NCBI GenBank assembly: GCA_946221915.1
Contig: CAMIKG010000005.1
Span: 94,517 to 158,516, forward strand
Direction of reading: 5' to 3'
Length of the DNA stretch: 64,000 nt
Source: an uncultured Erwinia sp.
GTDB lineage: Bacteria > Pseudomonadota > Gammaproteobacteria > Enterobacterales > Enterobacteriaceae
Shown here: positions 44,517 through 53,266 of the stretch, piece by piece
Numbering within the stretch: position 1 is the stretch's first letter
Layout: every line of letters begins with the position of its first letter
Position numbers and translations under genes: made by a program
The notes under the pieces: generated by a model
Database searches by the model: none
Seen by the model: the letters and a program-made list of their open reading frames with translations, nothing else
What the model was told of the DNA's origin: nothing

Positions 44517-45235
44517 TGAATGGCCTCCTTCACCGTGAATTTACCTTCCAGCAGCGCGCGTCCGACAATCACGCCGCGCACGCCTGTGCCGCGCAGGGCG
44601 GCGATATCCTGCAGATCGCCGATGCCGCCGGATGACTGAAACGCCACCTGCGGCCAGCGCGCGCAAATCTCTTCGTACAGCGAGACGTTAGAGCCTGCCA
44701 GCGTACCGTCACGCGAAATATCGGTGCACAGCACATGCTGCAGGCCAACCGCGAGGTAGGTTTCCACCAGCGCTTCCAGCGTCACGCCGGAGTTCTCCTG
44801 CCAGCCGCTGACGGCGACCTGCTTGTTACCCTGGTCGTCGATACGCACGTCCAGCGCCAGCACCAGCTTGTCGGCGCCAAACCGAGTAAACCAGCCTTTC
44901 ACCACCTCCGGCGATTTTACCGCCGTCGAGCCGATCACCACGCGCGCCACGCCTGCTTCGAGCAGGGTGGCGACATCCTCTTCAGTGCGCACGCCGCCGC
45001 CAACCTGGACCGGCACATTGACGCCAGCGACCAGCGTTTTCAGCAGCGGGATCTGGCGACGGGCAGGATCTTTCGCGCCGGTGAGATCCACCAGGTGCAG
45101 CACTTCTGCGCCCTGAGCGGCGTAATCCTGCAAACGCGGCAGGGGATCGTTACCGTAATCGCGCTGCTGAGCGTAATCTCCCTGGTGGAGACGCACCACG
45201 GTACCGTCAATTAAATCTAAGGCCGGAATAATCAT
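44498..45235 (-). CDS. hisA: HisA ProFAR isomerase
   Basis: Isomerises ProFAR to PRFAR, the Amadori-rearrangement step of histidine synthesis. The 245-residue barrel starts MIIPALDLIDGTVVRLHQGDY with the catalytic Asp, and has QVGGGVRTEEDV and VIGSTAVKSPE phosphate-binding loops and CTDISRDGTLAGSN with the second Asp. I chose the ATG at 45235, which overlaps the hisH stop by one base (TGATG). A GTG directly upstream is a less likely start. Confidence 0.97.
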   Translation of the reverse strand: MIIPALDLIDGTVVRLHQGDYAQQRDYGNDPLPRLQDYAAQGAEVLHLVDLTGAKDPARRQIPLLKTLVAGVNVPVQVGGGVRTEEDVATLLEAGVARVVIGSTAVKSPEVVKGWFTRFGADKLVLALDVRIDDQGNKQVAVSGWQENSGVTLEALVETYLAVGLQHVLCTDISRDGTLAGSNVSLYEEICARWPQVAFQSSGGIGDLQDIAALRGTGVRGVIVGRALLEGKFTVKEAIQCWQNG

Positions 45236-45825
45236 CACATCTCCAGGAAGTTTTTCAGCAATTGCGCGCCTGCGCGTCCGGAACGCTCCGGGTGGAACTG
45301 CACGCCAAAGAAATTATCTTTCTGCACTGCGGCGGTGAACGGCTCGCCGTAGTTGCACTGCGCGATGGTGTTTTCATTCACCGGCATGGCGTAGCTGTGC
45401 ACGAAGTAGAAATAGGCGCCATCGTCGATGCCACGGAACAGATGATTGCCCGCCTGTGGCGTGATCTGGTTCCAGCCCATGTGCGGCAGTGGCAGACCGA
45501 AATCTTTCATCTTCGGCACCGGGTGGTCGATAATGCCGAGCGTCTCGACGCCGCCATTCTCGTCGCTGCCGGAGCCGAGCAGCTGCATGCCCAGGCAAAT
45601 GCCCAGTACGGGCTGGGTGCAGGCTTTAATCAGATCGATAAGATCGCGCTGACGCAGCTGATCCATCGCGGCCTGCGCCGTGCCGACGCCTGGCAGGAAT
45701 AATTTATCAGCATTCAGCACCACATCCGCTTCGCGGCTGACCTGCGGATCATAGCCGAGACGTTTGATCGCCCATCTGACCGAATCCAGGTTGGCGCAAC
45801 CGGTATCCAGAATCACCACATTCAT
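45235..45825 (-). CDS. hisH: HisH glutamine amidotransferase subunit
   Basis: Class I glutaminase that feeds ammonia to HisF. The 196-residue protein has LFLPGVGTAQAAMDQL, the nucleophile Cys in LGICLGMQLLG (about residue 77), and the His/Glu pair in GVQFHPERSG. Its start overlaps the hisB stop by one base. Typical length. Confidence 0.98.
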   Translation of the reverse strand: MNVVILDTGCANLDSVRWAIKRLGYDPQVSREADVVLNADKLFLPGVGTAQAAMDQLRQRDLIDLIKACTQPVLGICLGMQLLGSGSDENGGVETLGIIDHPVPKMKDFGLPLPHMGWNQITPQAGNHLFRGIDDGAYFYFVHSYAMPVNENTIAQCNYGEPFTAAVQKDNFFGVQFHPERSGRAGAQLLKNFLEM

Positions 45826-46892
45826 TACAGCACTCCTTTCGAGCTCGGCAGGGTGTTGCCCTCAACGCGGATCGCCTGACGCAGGGTGCGGCCAAAGGCT
45901 TTAAACAGGCTCTCCACACGGTGATGGTCGTTTTTGCCCTTGGTGCGCAGGTGCAGCGTACTGGCCATGGAGTAGGAGAGGGAGCGGAAGAAGTGTTCCA
46001 CCATCTCGGTGCTCAGGTCGCCGACACGCTGGTAGCTGAATTCGGCTTTATATTCGAGGTGCGGACGGCCGGAGATATCCAGCGCGCAGCGCGCCAGGCA
46101 CTCATCCATCGGCAGCACAAAGCCGAAACGGCCAATGCCGCGCTTGTCGCCCAGCGCTTTCAGCAACGCTTCACCCAGCGCCAGGCCGGTATCTTCCACG
46201 GTGTGGTGATCGTCAATATACAGGTCACCTTTCACATCGATATTCATGCGGAAGCCGCCGTGGGTGCAGATCTGATCCAGCATATGGTCGAAGAAGCCAA
46301 CGCCGGTATTGATCTTGCTGCCGCCTTCGCGGTCCAGCCATACATCTACCTGAATCTGCGTCTCTTTGGTATTGCGATTGACGCGTGCGTAACGATCGCG
46401 TTTGGTCAGCTGCTGGCTGATTTGCTGCCAGTCGAGGCCATCGGCGCCATAACGCAGGCCGGTGATGCCCATATTGGCTGCCAGCTCGATATCGGTTGCG
46501 CGGTCGCCAATCACATAGCTGCTGGCTTTATCCAGCACGCCATCGGCCAGCCAGGCTTCCACCATCTGCACTTTCGGCTTACGGCAGTCGCAGTTATCTT
46601 CCGGCTTGTGCGGGCAAATCAGGATGTCGTCGAATTTCACGCCCTGTGAGGTGAGGATTTGCATCATCAGGTTATGCGGGCCATCGAAATCCGCCTGCGG
46701 GAAGCTGCTGGTGCCGAGGCCATCCTGATTGGTGATCATCACCAGCTGGTAACCGGCGCTCTGCAGCGCCAGCAGGGCGGGGATCACATCCGGCTCAAAC
46801 GCCAGCTTGTCCATACGATCCACCTGAAAATCTTGCGGTGGTTCAGAAATAATGGTGCCGTCGCGGTCAATAAATAGCGTTTTCTGGCTCAT
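45825..46892 (-). CDS. hisB: HisB bifunctional histidinol-phosphatase/IGP dehydratase
   Basis: Catalyses steps seven (dehydratase) and nine (phosphatase) of histidine synthesis, the fused form typical of gammaproteobacteria. The N-terminal HAD phosphatase has FIDRDGTIISEPP with nucleophile Asp and the zinc-binding CPHKPEDNCDCRKPK. The C-terminal dehydratase has NTGVGFFDHMLDQI, DDHHTVEDTG and KNDHHRVESLFKAFGR. I chose ATG at 46892 (355 residues), overlapping hisC by four bases; an in-frame upstream start at 46952 would lie within hisC. Confidence 0.97.
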   Translation of the reverse strand: MSQKTLFIDRDGTIISEPPQDFQVDRMDKLAFEPDVIPALLALQSAGYQLVMITNQDGLGTSSFPQADFDGPHNLMMQILTSQGVKFDDILICPHKPEDNCDCRKPKVQMVEAWLADGVLDKASSYVIGDRATDIELAANMGITGLRYGADGLDWQQISQQLTKRDRYARVNRNTKETQIQVDVWLDREGGSKINTGVGFFDHMLDQICTHGGFRMNIDVKGDLYIDDHHTVEDTGLALGEALLKALGDKRGIGRFGFVLPMDECLARCALDISGRPHLEYKAEFSYQRVGDLSTEMVEHFFRSLSYSMASTLHLRTKGKNDHHRVESLFKAFGRTLRQAIRVEGNTLPSSKGVL

Positions 46893-47977
46893 GCTTGCTC
46901 CCTGGAGGCGCTGCCGGGTAGAGATTTCAGTGCGGCGATGGTGCGCTCGCACTCTTCACGGGTGCCGATGGAGATGCGCAGGCATCCGGCGAGTCCCGGT
47001 TGTTTATTCTGGTCACGCAGGATAATGCCTTGATCCCAGAGCGTTTTAAAGACCTGACTCGATGCCGTAAAGCGCGCCAGCACATAATTAGTCTCACTGG
47101 CGAAAACCTGTTCAACGCAGTCGCAGGTTTTCAGCGCCGCAATCAGCCACTCGCGGGTGGCGCTGATTTGCGCCACATGCTCGCGCATCAGGGTAATGCC
47201 CTGGTCGCTGAGCGCCTGTGCGGCGATGTCAGCCACCGGCGTGGAGAGCGGATAGGGCGCAATCACTTTCATCAGCAGGTCGATCACTGGCTTGTTGGCC
47301 AGCGTAAAGCCGCAGCGCAGGCCAGCCAGCGCAAAGGCTTTCGACAGAGTGCGCAATACCACCAGGTGCGGGTAATCCTGCAGCCAGCCCGCCAGCGTCG
47401 CGTCAGGGCAGAACTCAATGTAGGCTTCGTCCGCCACTACCAGCGCTTTGCCGCGCGTCAGCTCCAGCAGCTGGCGCAGATCCGCCGGATTGATGGGGTT
47501 GCCGGTGGGGTTGTTCGGGCTGCAAACGTAGACCAGCTTCACGCCATCCAGCTGTTCGCTGATGGCGGGCAGGTTCAGCTGCCAGTCATCCAGCGCCGGT
47601 ACGGTACGGTATTCGATACCGATGGTTTCCGCGCTGACGCTGTACATGCCGTAAGTGGGCGGGCAGAACAGCACCGCATCCTTGCCTGGCTCGCAAAAGG
47701 CGCGCATCAGCAGCTCAATGCCTTCATCAGCGCCGCGGCTGACCAGCACCTGCTCTGGCTGCAGACCGGCATAGGCGGCATAACGGCTAATCACCAGCGC
47801 GGGCTGGCACTCCGGGTAGCGGTTCAGCGTCTGCTGCGACAAATCAAACGGCACTGCCAGCGGATATTCATTGGCATTCAGCCAGACATCACCATTACCG
47901 CCGAGACGACGGGCGGACTGGTAAGGTGTCAGTGCACGGACATTGGCGCGCGCCAGGTTTTCAATGGTGTTACTCAT
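46889..47977 (-). CDS. hisC: HisC histidinol-phosphate aminotransferase
   Basis: PLP enzyme converting imidazole acetol phosphate to histidinol phosphate with glutamate. The 362-residue fold-type I protein has VSRGADEGIELLMRAF, YVCSPNNPTGNPI, VVADEAYIEF, and the PLP lysine in VLRTLSKAFALAGLRCG. Its start overlaps the hisD stop by four bases (ATGA). Confidence 0.97.
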   Translation of the reverse strand: MSNTIENLARANVRALTPYQSARRLGGNGDVWLNANEYPLAVPFDLSQQTLNRYPECQPALVISRYAAYAGLQPEQVLVSRGADEGIELLMRAFCEPGKDAVLFCPPTYGMYSVSAETIGIEYRTVPALDDWQLNLPAISEQLDGVKLVYVCSPNNPTGNPINPADLRQLLELTRGKALVVADEAYIEFCPDATLAGWLQDYPHLVVLRTLSKAFALAGLRCGFTLANKPVIDLLMKVIAPYPLSTPVADIAAQALSDQGITLMREHVAQISATREWLIAALKTCDCVEQVFASETNYVLARFTASSQVFKTLWDQGIILRDQNKQPGLAGCLRISIGTREECERTIAALKSLPGSASREQA

Positions 47978-49281
47978 GCTTTCTCCCGCAGCGCGGCGAC
48001 GCGCACTGTCACGGCATTTTTGTGAGCGGCCAGTTGTTCAGCCGCCGCCAGCGTTTCAATGGTGGCAGCCAGATTGCTGAAGCCCTGCTGGCTTAACTCC
48101 TGCACCGTCATACGCTTCTGGAAATCGGCCAGCCCGAGGCTGGAGCAGGTGGCGGTATAGCCATAGGTTGGCAGCACATGGTTAGTGCCGGAGGCGTAAT
48201 CGCCTGCGGATTCCGGTGACCAGTCGCCGAGGAACACGGAACCGGCGCTGGTAATGCTGTCGACCAGATCGCGCGCCTGACGCGTCTGAATAATCAGGTG
48301 CTCCGGTCCGTAACGGTTGGAGATTTCCACACACTGCGCCAGGTCGCGCGCCACGATCAGGCGGCTGCTCTCCAGCGCTTTACGCGCGGTTTCGGCGCGT
48401 GGCAGGTCGGCCAGTTGCTGCTCAACCGCCAGCGCAACCTGTTCGGCGATGCGCTGCGATGGCGTCAGCAGGATCACCTGTGAATCCGGGCCGTGCTCGG
48501 CCTGCGACAGCAGGTCGGCGGCGACAAAAGCAGGTGTGGCGCCGTCATCAGCGATCACCAGCACTTCGGATGGACCGGCCGGCATATCGATCGCCGCGCC
48601 ATCGAGACGCTGGCTGACCTGGCGTTTGGCTTCGGTGACGTACGCATTGCCTGGGCCAAAAATTTTATCCACTTTCGGCACCGATTCAGTGCCGAGCGCC
48701 AGCGCAGCAATCGCCTGCGCGCCGCCGACCTGAAATACTTCCTGCACGCCGCACAGCTGCGCAGCATAGAGAATTTCATCGGCAATCGGCGGCGGTGAAC
48801 AGAGCACCACGCGTGGACAACCGGCGATACGCGCCGGGGTCGCCAGCATTAATACGGTAGAGAACAGCGGCGCGGAGCCGCCGGGAATATACAGGCCCAC
48901 CGACGCCACCGGGCGGGTGACCTGCTGGCAACGCACGCCAGGCTGGGTTTCGATATCAATCGTTGCCAGCTGCTGGGCGCGGTGGAAGGTGTCGATATTC
49001 GCCACCGCCACCGCCATCGCCTGCTTAATCTCATCGCCAAGGCGCGCACTGGCGGCGGCAATCTCTTCCGCGCTGACACGCAGCGCATCAACCTGGGTTT
49101 TATCGAAGGTGGCGTTGTAATAACGCAGTGCGTCGTCACCTTCTGCTTTTACTTTCGCCAGAATGCTGCTGACCGTCTCGCTGATAGCGGCAGACGCTGA
49201 GATTGCCGGGCGCATCAGCAGCTGTTGCTGCTGTTCGGCGCTGCTGCTCTGCCAGTCAATAATGGTGTTAAATGCGCTCAT
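47974..49281 (-). CDS. hisD: HisD histidinol dehydrogenase
   Basis: Zinc enzyme performing the final two NAD-linked oxidations of histidinol to histidine. The 435-residue protein has YIPGGSAPLFSTVLM, VGGAQAIAALALGTESVPKVDKI and FGPGNAYVTEAKRQV. It also shows the IDMPAGPSEVLVIADD region, QAEHGPDSQ with metal- and base-forming residues, and YGPEHLI. It lies four bases after hisG. Confidence 0.98.
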   Translation of the reverse strand: MSAFNTIIDWQSSSAEQQQQLLMRPAISASAAISETVSSILAKVKAEGDDALRYYNATFDKTQVDALRVSAEEIAAASARLGDEIKQAMAVAVANIDTFHRAQQLATIDIETQPGVRCQQVTRPVASVGLYIPGGSAPLFSTVLMLATPARIAGCPRVVLCSPPPIADEILYAAQLCGVQEVFQVGGAQAIAALALGTESVPKVDKIFGPGNAYVTEAKRQVSQRLDGAAIDMPAGPSEVLVIADDGATPAFVAADLLSQAEHGPDSQVILLTPSQRIAEQVALAVEQQLADLPRAETARKALESSRLIVARDLAQCVEISNRYGPEHLIIQTRQARDLVDSITSAGSVFLGDWSPESAGDYASGTNHVLPTYGYTATCSSLGLADFQKRMTVQELSQQGFSNLAATIETLAAAEQLAAHKNAVTVRVAALREKA

Positions 49282-49285
49282 CGCC

Positions 49286-50185
49286 TTACTCCATCATTTT
49301 TTCAATTGGCAGTACCAGAATCGAGCTGGCGCCCAGCGCTTTCAGTTTTTCCATGGTTTCCCAGAACAGGGTTTCACTGCTGACCATGTGCATCGCCAGG
49401 CGGCTCTGGTCACCGGCCAGTGGCAGAATGGTTGGGCGTTCTGCGCCAGGCAGCAGGGCAATCACTTCTTCCAGGCGTTCGCTTGGCGCGTGCAGCATGA
49501 TGTATTTCGATTCGCGCGCTTTGATCACGCCCTGGATGCGGGTCATCAGCTTGTCGATCAGCTCCTGTTTGTCCGCCGGCATTTCACCATCGCGCTGGAT
49601 CAGGCAGGCTTTCGAGCGGTAAATCACTTCCACTTCACGCAGGCCGTTGGCCTCAAGCGTCGCACCGGTAGAGACCAGGTCACAGATAGCATCAGCCAGG
49701 CCTGCGCGTGGCGCCACTTCCACGGAACCGTTCAGCAGGCAGGATTTGAAGTTGACGTTCTGTTTATCGAGATATTTCTTCAGCAGGTGAGGATAAGAGG
49801 TGGCGATACGGCTGTTTTGCAGGCACTGCGGGCCAGTGTATTCGACATCGACCGGCATCGCCAGCGACAGGCGGCAACCGCCGAAATCGAGGCGACGCAG
49901 GGTGAAGTAACGCGGATCTTCGCCCTGGGCGCGGCGCGTCAGCAGCTCTTCTTCCAGCACGTTTTCGCCAATAATGCCAAGGTCCACCACGCCGTCCATT
50001 ACCAGGCCCGGAATATCGTCATCGCGCACGCGCAGAATATCAATCGGCATGTTTTCCGCGAAGGCGATCAGGCGCTGCTGCTGTAAGTTAATTTTAATGC
50101 CGCAGCGCGCCAGCAGTTCGCGTGATTCATCACTTAAACGGCCTGATTTCTGCATAGCTATGCGTAAACGGGAGTTATCTAACAT
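49286..50185 (-). CDS. hisG: HisG ATP phosphoribosyltransferase (long form)
   Basis: First, feedback-inhibited step of histidine synthesis, joining ATP and PRPP. The 299-residue long-form enzyme begins MLDNSRLRIAMQKSGRLSD and has the PRPP-binding DLVSTGATLEANGL and a C-terminal ACT-like regulatory domain (about residues 225-299). I chose ATG at 50185, with GAGGA upstream. An in-frame extension to 50338 would run through the attenuator and is rejected. Confidence 0.98.
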   Translation of the reverse strand: MLDNSRLRIAMQKSGRLSDESRELLARCGIKINLQQQRLIAFAENMPIDILRVRDDDIPGLVMDGVVDLGIIGENVLEEELLTRRAQGEDPRYFTLRRLDFGGCRLSLAMPVDVEYTGPQCLQNSRIATSYPHLLKKYLDKQNVNFKSCLLNGSVEVAPRAGLADAICDLVSTGATLEANGLREVEVIYRSKACLIQRDGEMPADKQELIDKLMTRIQGVIKARESKYIMLHAPSERLEEVIALLPGAERPTILPLAGDQSRLAMHMVSSETLFWETMEKLKALGASSILVLPIEKMME

Positions 50186-50252
50186 CGGTGCTGTCCTCTT
50201 TATCGCTCTTATCTGCTGGTTTGCAATTGAATTCTGATGCCGCGTAAAGTCC

Positions 50253-50289
50253 AAAAAAAAGCCCCCGGAAGATGATCTTCCGGGGGCTC
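50253..50289 (-). terminator. his operon attenuator terminator
   Basis: AGCCCCCGGAAGAT and ATCTTCCGGGGGCT form a near-perfect GC-rich stem with almost no loop; on the minus strand it runs into eight T. It lies between hisL and hisG and is the expected attenuator that forms when histidyl-tRNA is plentiful and the leader peptide is translated. Confidence 0.95.
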
Positions 50290-50349
50290 TCTTGCGCTCT
50301 GCACCACTGGAAGATCCTGAACGTCTTCCAGCACACATCGCCTGAAAGA

Positions 50350-50397
50350 CTAGTCAGGGTGATGGTGATGATGGTGGTTGAACTGAACGCGCGTCAT
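50350..50397 (-). CDS. hisL: HisL leader peptide
   Basis: Fifteen-codon leader reading MTRVQFNHHHHHHPD, with six consecutive His codons. Ribosome stalling at these codons when charged His-tRNA is scarce prevents the downstream terminator from forming. E. coli HisL has seven His and Lys at position 7, where Asn is found here. It lies 164 bases upstream of hisG. Confidence 0.96.
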   Translation of the reverse strand: MTRVQFNHHHHHHPD

Positions 50398-50437
50398 AAA
50401 AATTCCGTATGAATGTGTATTCATTTAAGTTGTAAAT

Positions 50438-50466
50438 AACCTAACCAGGATGGCGGGCGATGGCAA
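50438..50466 (-). promoter_or_regulatory. Candidate his operon promoter
   Basis: On the minus strand, TTGCCA (five of six of TTGACA, 50461-50466) is followed after 17 bases by TAGGTT (50438-50443), a weak -10. Transcription would begin about 34 bases before the hisL start, a suitable distance. Confidence 0.42.
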
Positions 50467-50571
50467 CCCTTTTTTTTGCCGCAATAAAGATTCTCTGCCA
50501 CGGCTAAGATTGTCAGCCTGAAAACAGTGGCGTACCTTGATAAGCTGAGCGCATAACAGGGGAGTTGTAGC

Positions 50572-51399
50572 ATGAAAAAAGTGGCGATAGTCGGACTGGG
50601 CTGGCTGGGGATGCCGCTGGCGATAGCGCTGGCGACGCGTGGCTGGCAGGTCAGCGGCAGTAAAACCACGCCGGATGGCGTCGACGCGGCGCGCATGTGC
50701 GGCATTGACGGTTATCAGCTGGAGTTAACCCCTGACCTGGTGTGTGATGCCGACGATCTGGAGGCGCTGCTGAAGGTTGATGCGCTGGTGGTGACACTGC
50801 CCGCCAGTCGCACGGCGGCAGGAGGCGAACATTATGTGCTGGCGGTACAGCAGATTGTTGACAGTGCGCTGGCGTTTGGCGTGCCGCGCATCGTGTTTAC
50901 CAGCTCGACCTCGGTATATGGTAAAAACAGCGGCGTAATGAAAGAGAGCAGCCCGCTGCTGCCTGATACCGTAGCGGGCAGAACGCTGGTGGAGCTGGAA
51001 AACTGGCTGCACAACCTGCCGGGTGCGGCGGTGGATATCGTGCGTCTCGCCGGGCTGGTGGGGCCAGGACGCCATCCTGGCCGTTTCCTCGCCGGGAAAG
51101 CCGATGTCGCCGATGGCGGCCAGGGTGTCAACCTGGTGCATCTGGATGATGTGGTGGAGGCGATTGTGCTGCTGCTGCAAACGCCAAAAGGAGGTCACCT
51201 GTACAACCTGTGCGCCCCTGTGCATCCGCCGCGCAACCAGTTTTATCCGGCGGTGGCGCGCCAGCTTGGGCTGACGCCGCCGACCTTCCTGGCGGAAAGC
51301 AATGCCGCGGCAGGAAAGCTTATTGACGGCACGAAGATCTGTAATGAATTAGGTTTCGAGTACAACTGGCCCGATCCCAGCCAGATGCCGCTGGGCTAA
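50572..51399 (+). CDS. yeeZ: YeeZ-like NAD(P)-binding protein
   Basis: A 275-residue SDR/extended epimerase-like protein with VAIVGLGWLGMPLAIALATRG at the N terminus and FTSSTSVYG around residue 109. It lacks a clear YxxxK at the usual spacing. YeeZ lies next to hisL in E. coli too, so the location is conserved; its reaction is not established. GGAG precedes the ATG. The stop overlaps the convergent puuB stop by four bases. Confidence 0.87.
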   Translation: MKKVAIVGLGWLGMPLAIALATRGWQVSGSKTTPDGVDAARMCGIDGYQLELTPDLVCDADDLEALLKVDALVVTLPASRTAAGGEHYVLAVQQIVDSALAFGVPRIVFTSSTSVYGKNSGVMKESSPLLPDTVAGRTLVELENWLHNLPGAAVDIVRLAGLVGPGRHPGRFLAGKADVADGGQGVNLVHLDDVVEAIVLLLQTPKGGHLYNLCAPVHPPRNQFYPAVARQLGLTPPTFLAESNAAAGKLIDGTKICNELGFEYNWPDPSQMPLG

Positions 51400-52673
51400 A
51401 CCCCCAGCCGGTCGCGCAGTGCATACCATGCTGCGCCCATGGCGGTGAGCGGCACTTTGAAGCGCCGCCCGCCAGGGAAGGGCAGGTGCGGCAGGCGGGC
51501 AAACACGTCAAAGCGTTCGGCGTCACCACGCAGGGTTTCGGCGATCAGCCTGCCCGCCAGATGCGTGCTGGTGACGCCATGCCCGCTGTCGCCCTGCATG
51601 TAATAGACATTATTTTCCAGGCGACCAAACTGCGGCATGCGTGACAGCGTCAGCAGGAAGTTACCGCTCCAGCGGTGGCTGAAACGGATGTTGCCAAGCT
51701 GCGGAAAGGTTTTGCGCAGTTTCGGGCGGATCATCTTATCAATATCGGCGGGATCGCGCGCGCCGTAGATCACGCCGCCGCCATACAGCAGACGGTTGTC
51801 GGCGGTGAGACGGAAATAGTCGAGCAGATAGTTGCAATCTTCCACACAGCGATTATTCGGCAGCAGTGACAACGCCGCATCGGCGCTGAGCGGTTCAGTG
51901 GTAATAATCTGTGAACCGCAGGGCATGCTTTTCGCTGCTAAACGCGGTTCCAGCTGCGGCGCCAGATAAGCGTTGCCGGCAAAGATCACATACTGCGCAC
52001 GCACCTCGCCCTTAGGCGTTTTCACCACGTTGGGCGTGCCGTAATCCACCGCGCTGACCGCCGAATGTTCATAGATGCGCCCGCCGTGACGGCGAATCGC
52101 TTCGGCTTCACCCAGCGCCAGATTGAGGGGATGCAGATGGCCGCCGCGCTCATCAAGCAGGCCGCCAACATAGCGCTCGGTACCCACTTCGCGCTGAATG
52201 CCCGCTTCGTTCAGCAGTGTCAGACGCGTATTACCATAGCTCTGCCATAGTGCTTTCTGCCGCCGCAGATGAGCCATCTGGCGTGCATTGATCGCGGCGA
52301 AAATGCCGCCGGGGCGATAGTCGCAGGCGATAGCGTAGCGATCGATACGGTCACGGATAATGTCTGCGCCTTCAAACATCATACTGCCCAGCATCCGCGC
52401 GACTTCCGCGCCGTAACGTTGCTGAATCACATCGATATCGCGGCTGTATGAATTCACCACCTGGCCACCATTGCGTCCGCTGGCGCCAAAACCGACACGC
52501 GCCGCCTCCAGCACCACCACATCGTAACCGGCTTCGGTCAGAAACAGCGCCGATGACAGGCCGGTAAATCCGGCGCCGATCACACAGACATCGCACTGGA
52601 TGCTCTCCTGCAACACCGGCCATGCCTCATGCGGGTTGGCGGTGGCAGCGTAATAACTTTCCACATGGTTCAT
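51396..52673 (-). CDS. puuB: PuuB gamma-glutamylputrescine oxidoreductase
   Basis: FAD enzyme oxidising gamma-glutamylputrescine to the aldehyde in the Puu putrescine route. The 425-residue DAO-family protein has CDVCVIGAGFTGLSSALFLTEAG at the N terminus, GFGASGRNGGQVVNSYSRDI, DYRPGGIF, and GDSGHGVTSTHLAGRLIAE near the C terminus, following E. coli PuuB throughout. I chose ATG at 52673, with GGGAGG upstream; an upstream in-frame start at 52748 overlaps puuR. It is the last gene of the puuD-puuR-puuB unit; puuC and puuE are not here. Confidence 0.95.
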   Translation of the reverse strand: MNHVESYYAATANPHEAWPVLQESIQCDVCVIGAGFTGLSSALFLTEAGYDVVVLEAARVGFGASGRNGGQVVNSYSRDIDVIQQRYGAEVARMLGSMMFEGADIIRDRIDRYAIACDYRPGGIFAAINARQMAHLRRQKALWQSYGNTRLTLLNEAGIQREVGTERYVGGLLDERGGHLHPLNLALGEAEAIRRHGGRIYEHSAVSAVDYGTPNVVKTPKGEVRAQYVIFAGNAYLAPQLEPRLAAKSMPCGSQIITTEPLSADAALSLLPNNRCVEDCNYLLDYFRLTADNRLLYGGGVIYGARDPADIDKMIRPKLRKTFPQLGNIRFSHRWSGNFLLTLSRMPQFGRLENNVYYMQGDSGHGVTSTHLAGRLIAETLRGDAERFDVFARLPHLPFPGGRRFKVPLTAMGAAWYALRDRLGV

Positions 52674-52708
52674 ACAACCTCCCTGGCGCAGCGTGCGACA
52701 ATAGCGGT

Positions 52709-53266
52709 TTAAAACGTTGCTGGCGTGTGGGCGCTGACAATACGGCAACGCATGGTCGAATTATTGGTAAAGCTGTGCGGATGACTGGTGTCGATGACAT
52801 AGCTTTCGCCTGCCTGCAACTGCCAGCTCTGGCCGTTAACGGTGAGCAGGATTTCGCCCTCCAGCAGGGTGCCGGTCTCTTCACCGGGATGGCGGATCTT
52901 GTCGCCGGTGGTGGCGCCGGGTTCATAAGTTTCCAGCAGCATCGCCAGCGTGCGTCCGGCGCTGCCATTGTGGATCAGCTTCAGCGAAACGCCCTGTCCG
53001 CCGATATCAATCAATTCATCCGCGCCGATCACCACTTTCGGCTCATGGCTGGCGGCAGGTTCGGAGAAGAACTCTGACAGCGACAGCCCATACACTTTTA
53101 ACAATTTTTGCAGGGTACTGACGGCCGGGCTGACCTTGTCCTGTTCAATGGTGCTGATGGCGCTGTGGGTCAGACCAGAAAGCTCGGCGACGCGCCGCTG
53201 CGACAATCCTAACTGCTGGCGGATTTGCGCCAGACGCCGTCCTGGCGCCAGCGTGGTTTCGTTCAT
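52709..53266 (-). CDS. puuR: PuuR transcriptional repressor
   Basis: Represses the puu genes; putrescine relieves repression. The 185-residue protein has an N-terminal XRE helix-turn-helix (about residues 11-65, LSQRRVAELSGLTHSAISTIE) and a C-terminal cupin sensor (about 110-180, RHPGEETGTLLEGEI and TSHPHSF). Length equals E. coli PuuR. Its start overlaps the puuD stop by four bases. Candidate operators are in the puuD-puuA intergenic region. Confidence 0.95.
   Translation of the reverse strand: MNETTLAPGRRLAQIRQQLGLSQRRVAELSGLTHSAISTIEQDKVSPAVSTLQKLLKVYGLSLSEFFSEPAASHEPKVVIGADELIDIGGQGVSLKLIHNGSAGRTLAMLLETYEPGATTGDKIRHPGEETGTLLEGEILLTVNGQSWQLQAGESYVIDTSHPHSFTNNSTMRCRIVSAHTPATF

Noticed and set aside
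43246..49120. Many long open frames on the plus strand across the his operon, up to 341 codons
   Set aside because: They are antisense to well-conserved his genes and come from the high-GC codon bias; none has family motifs.
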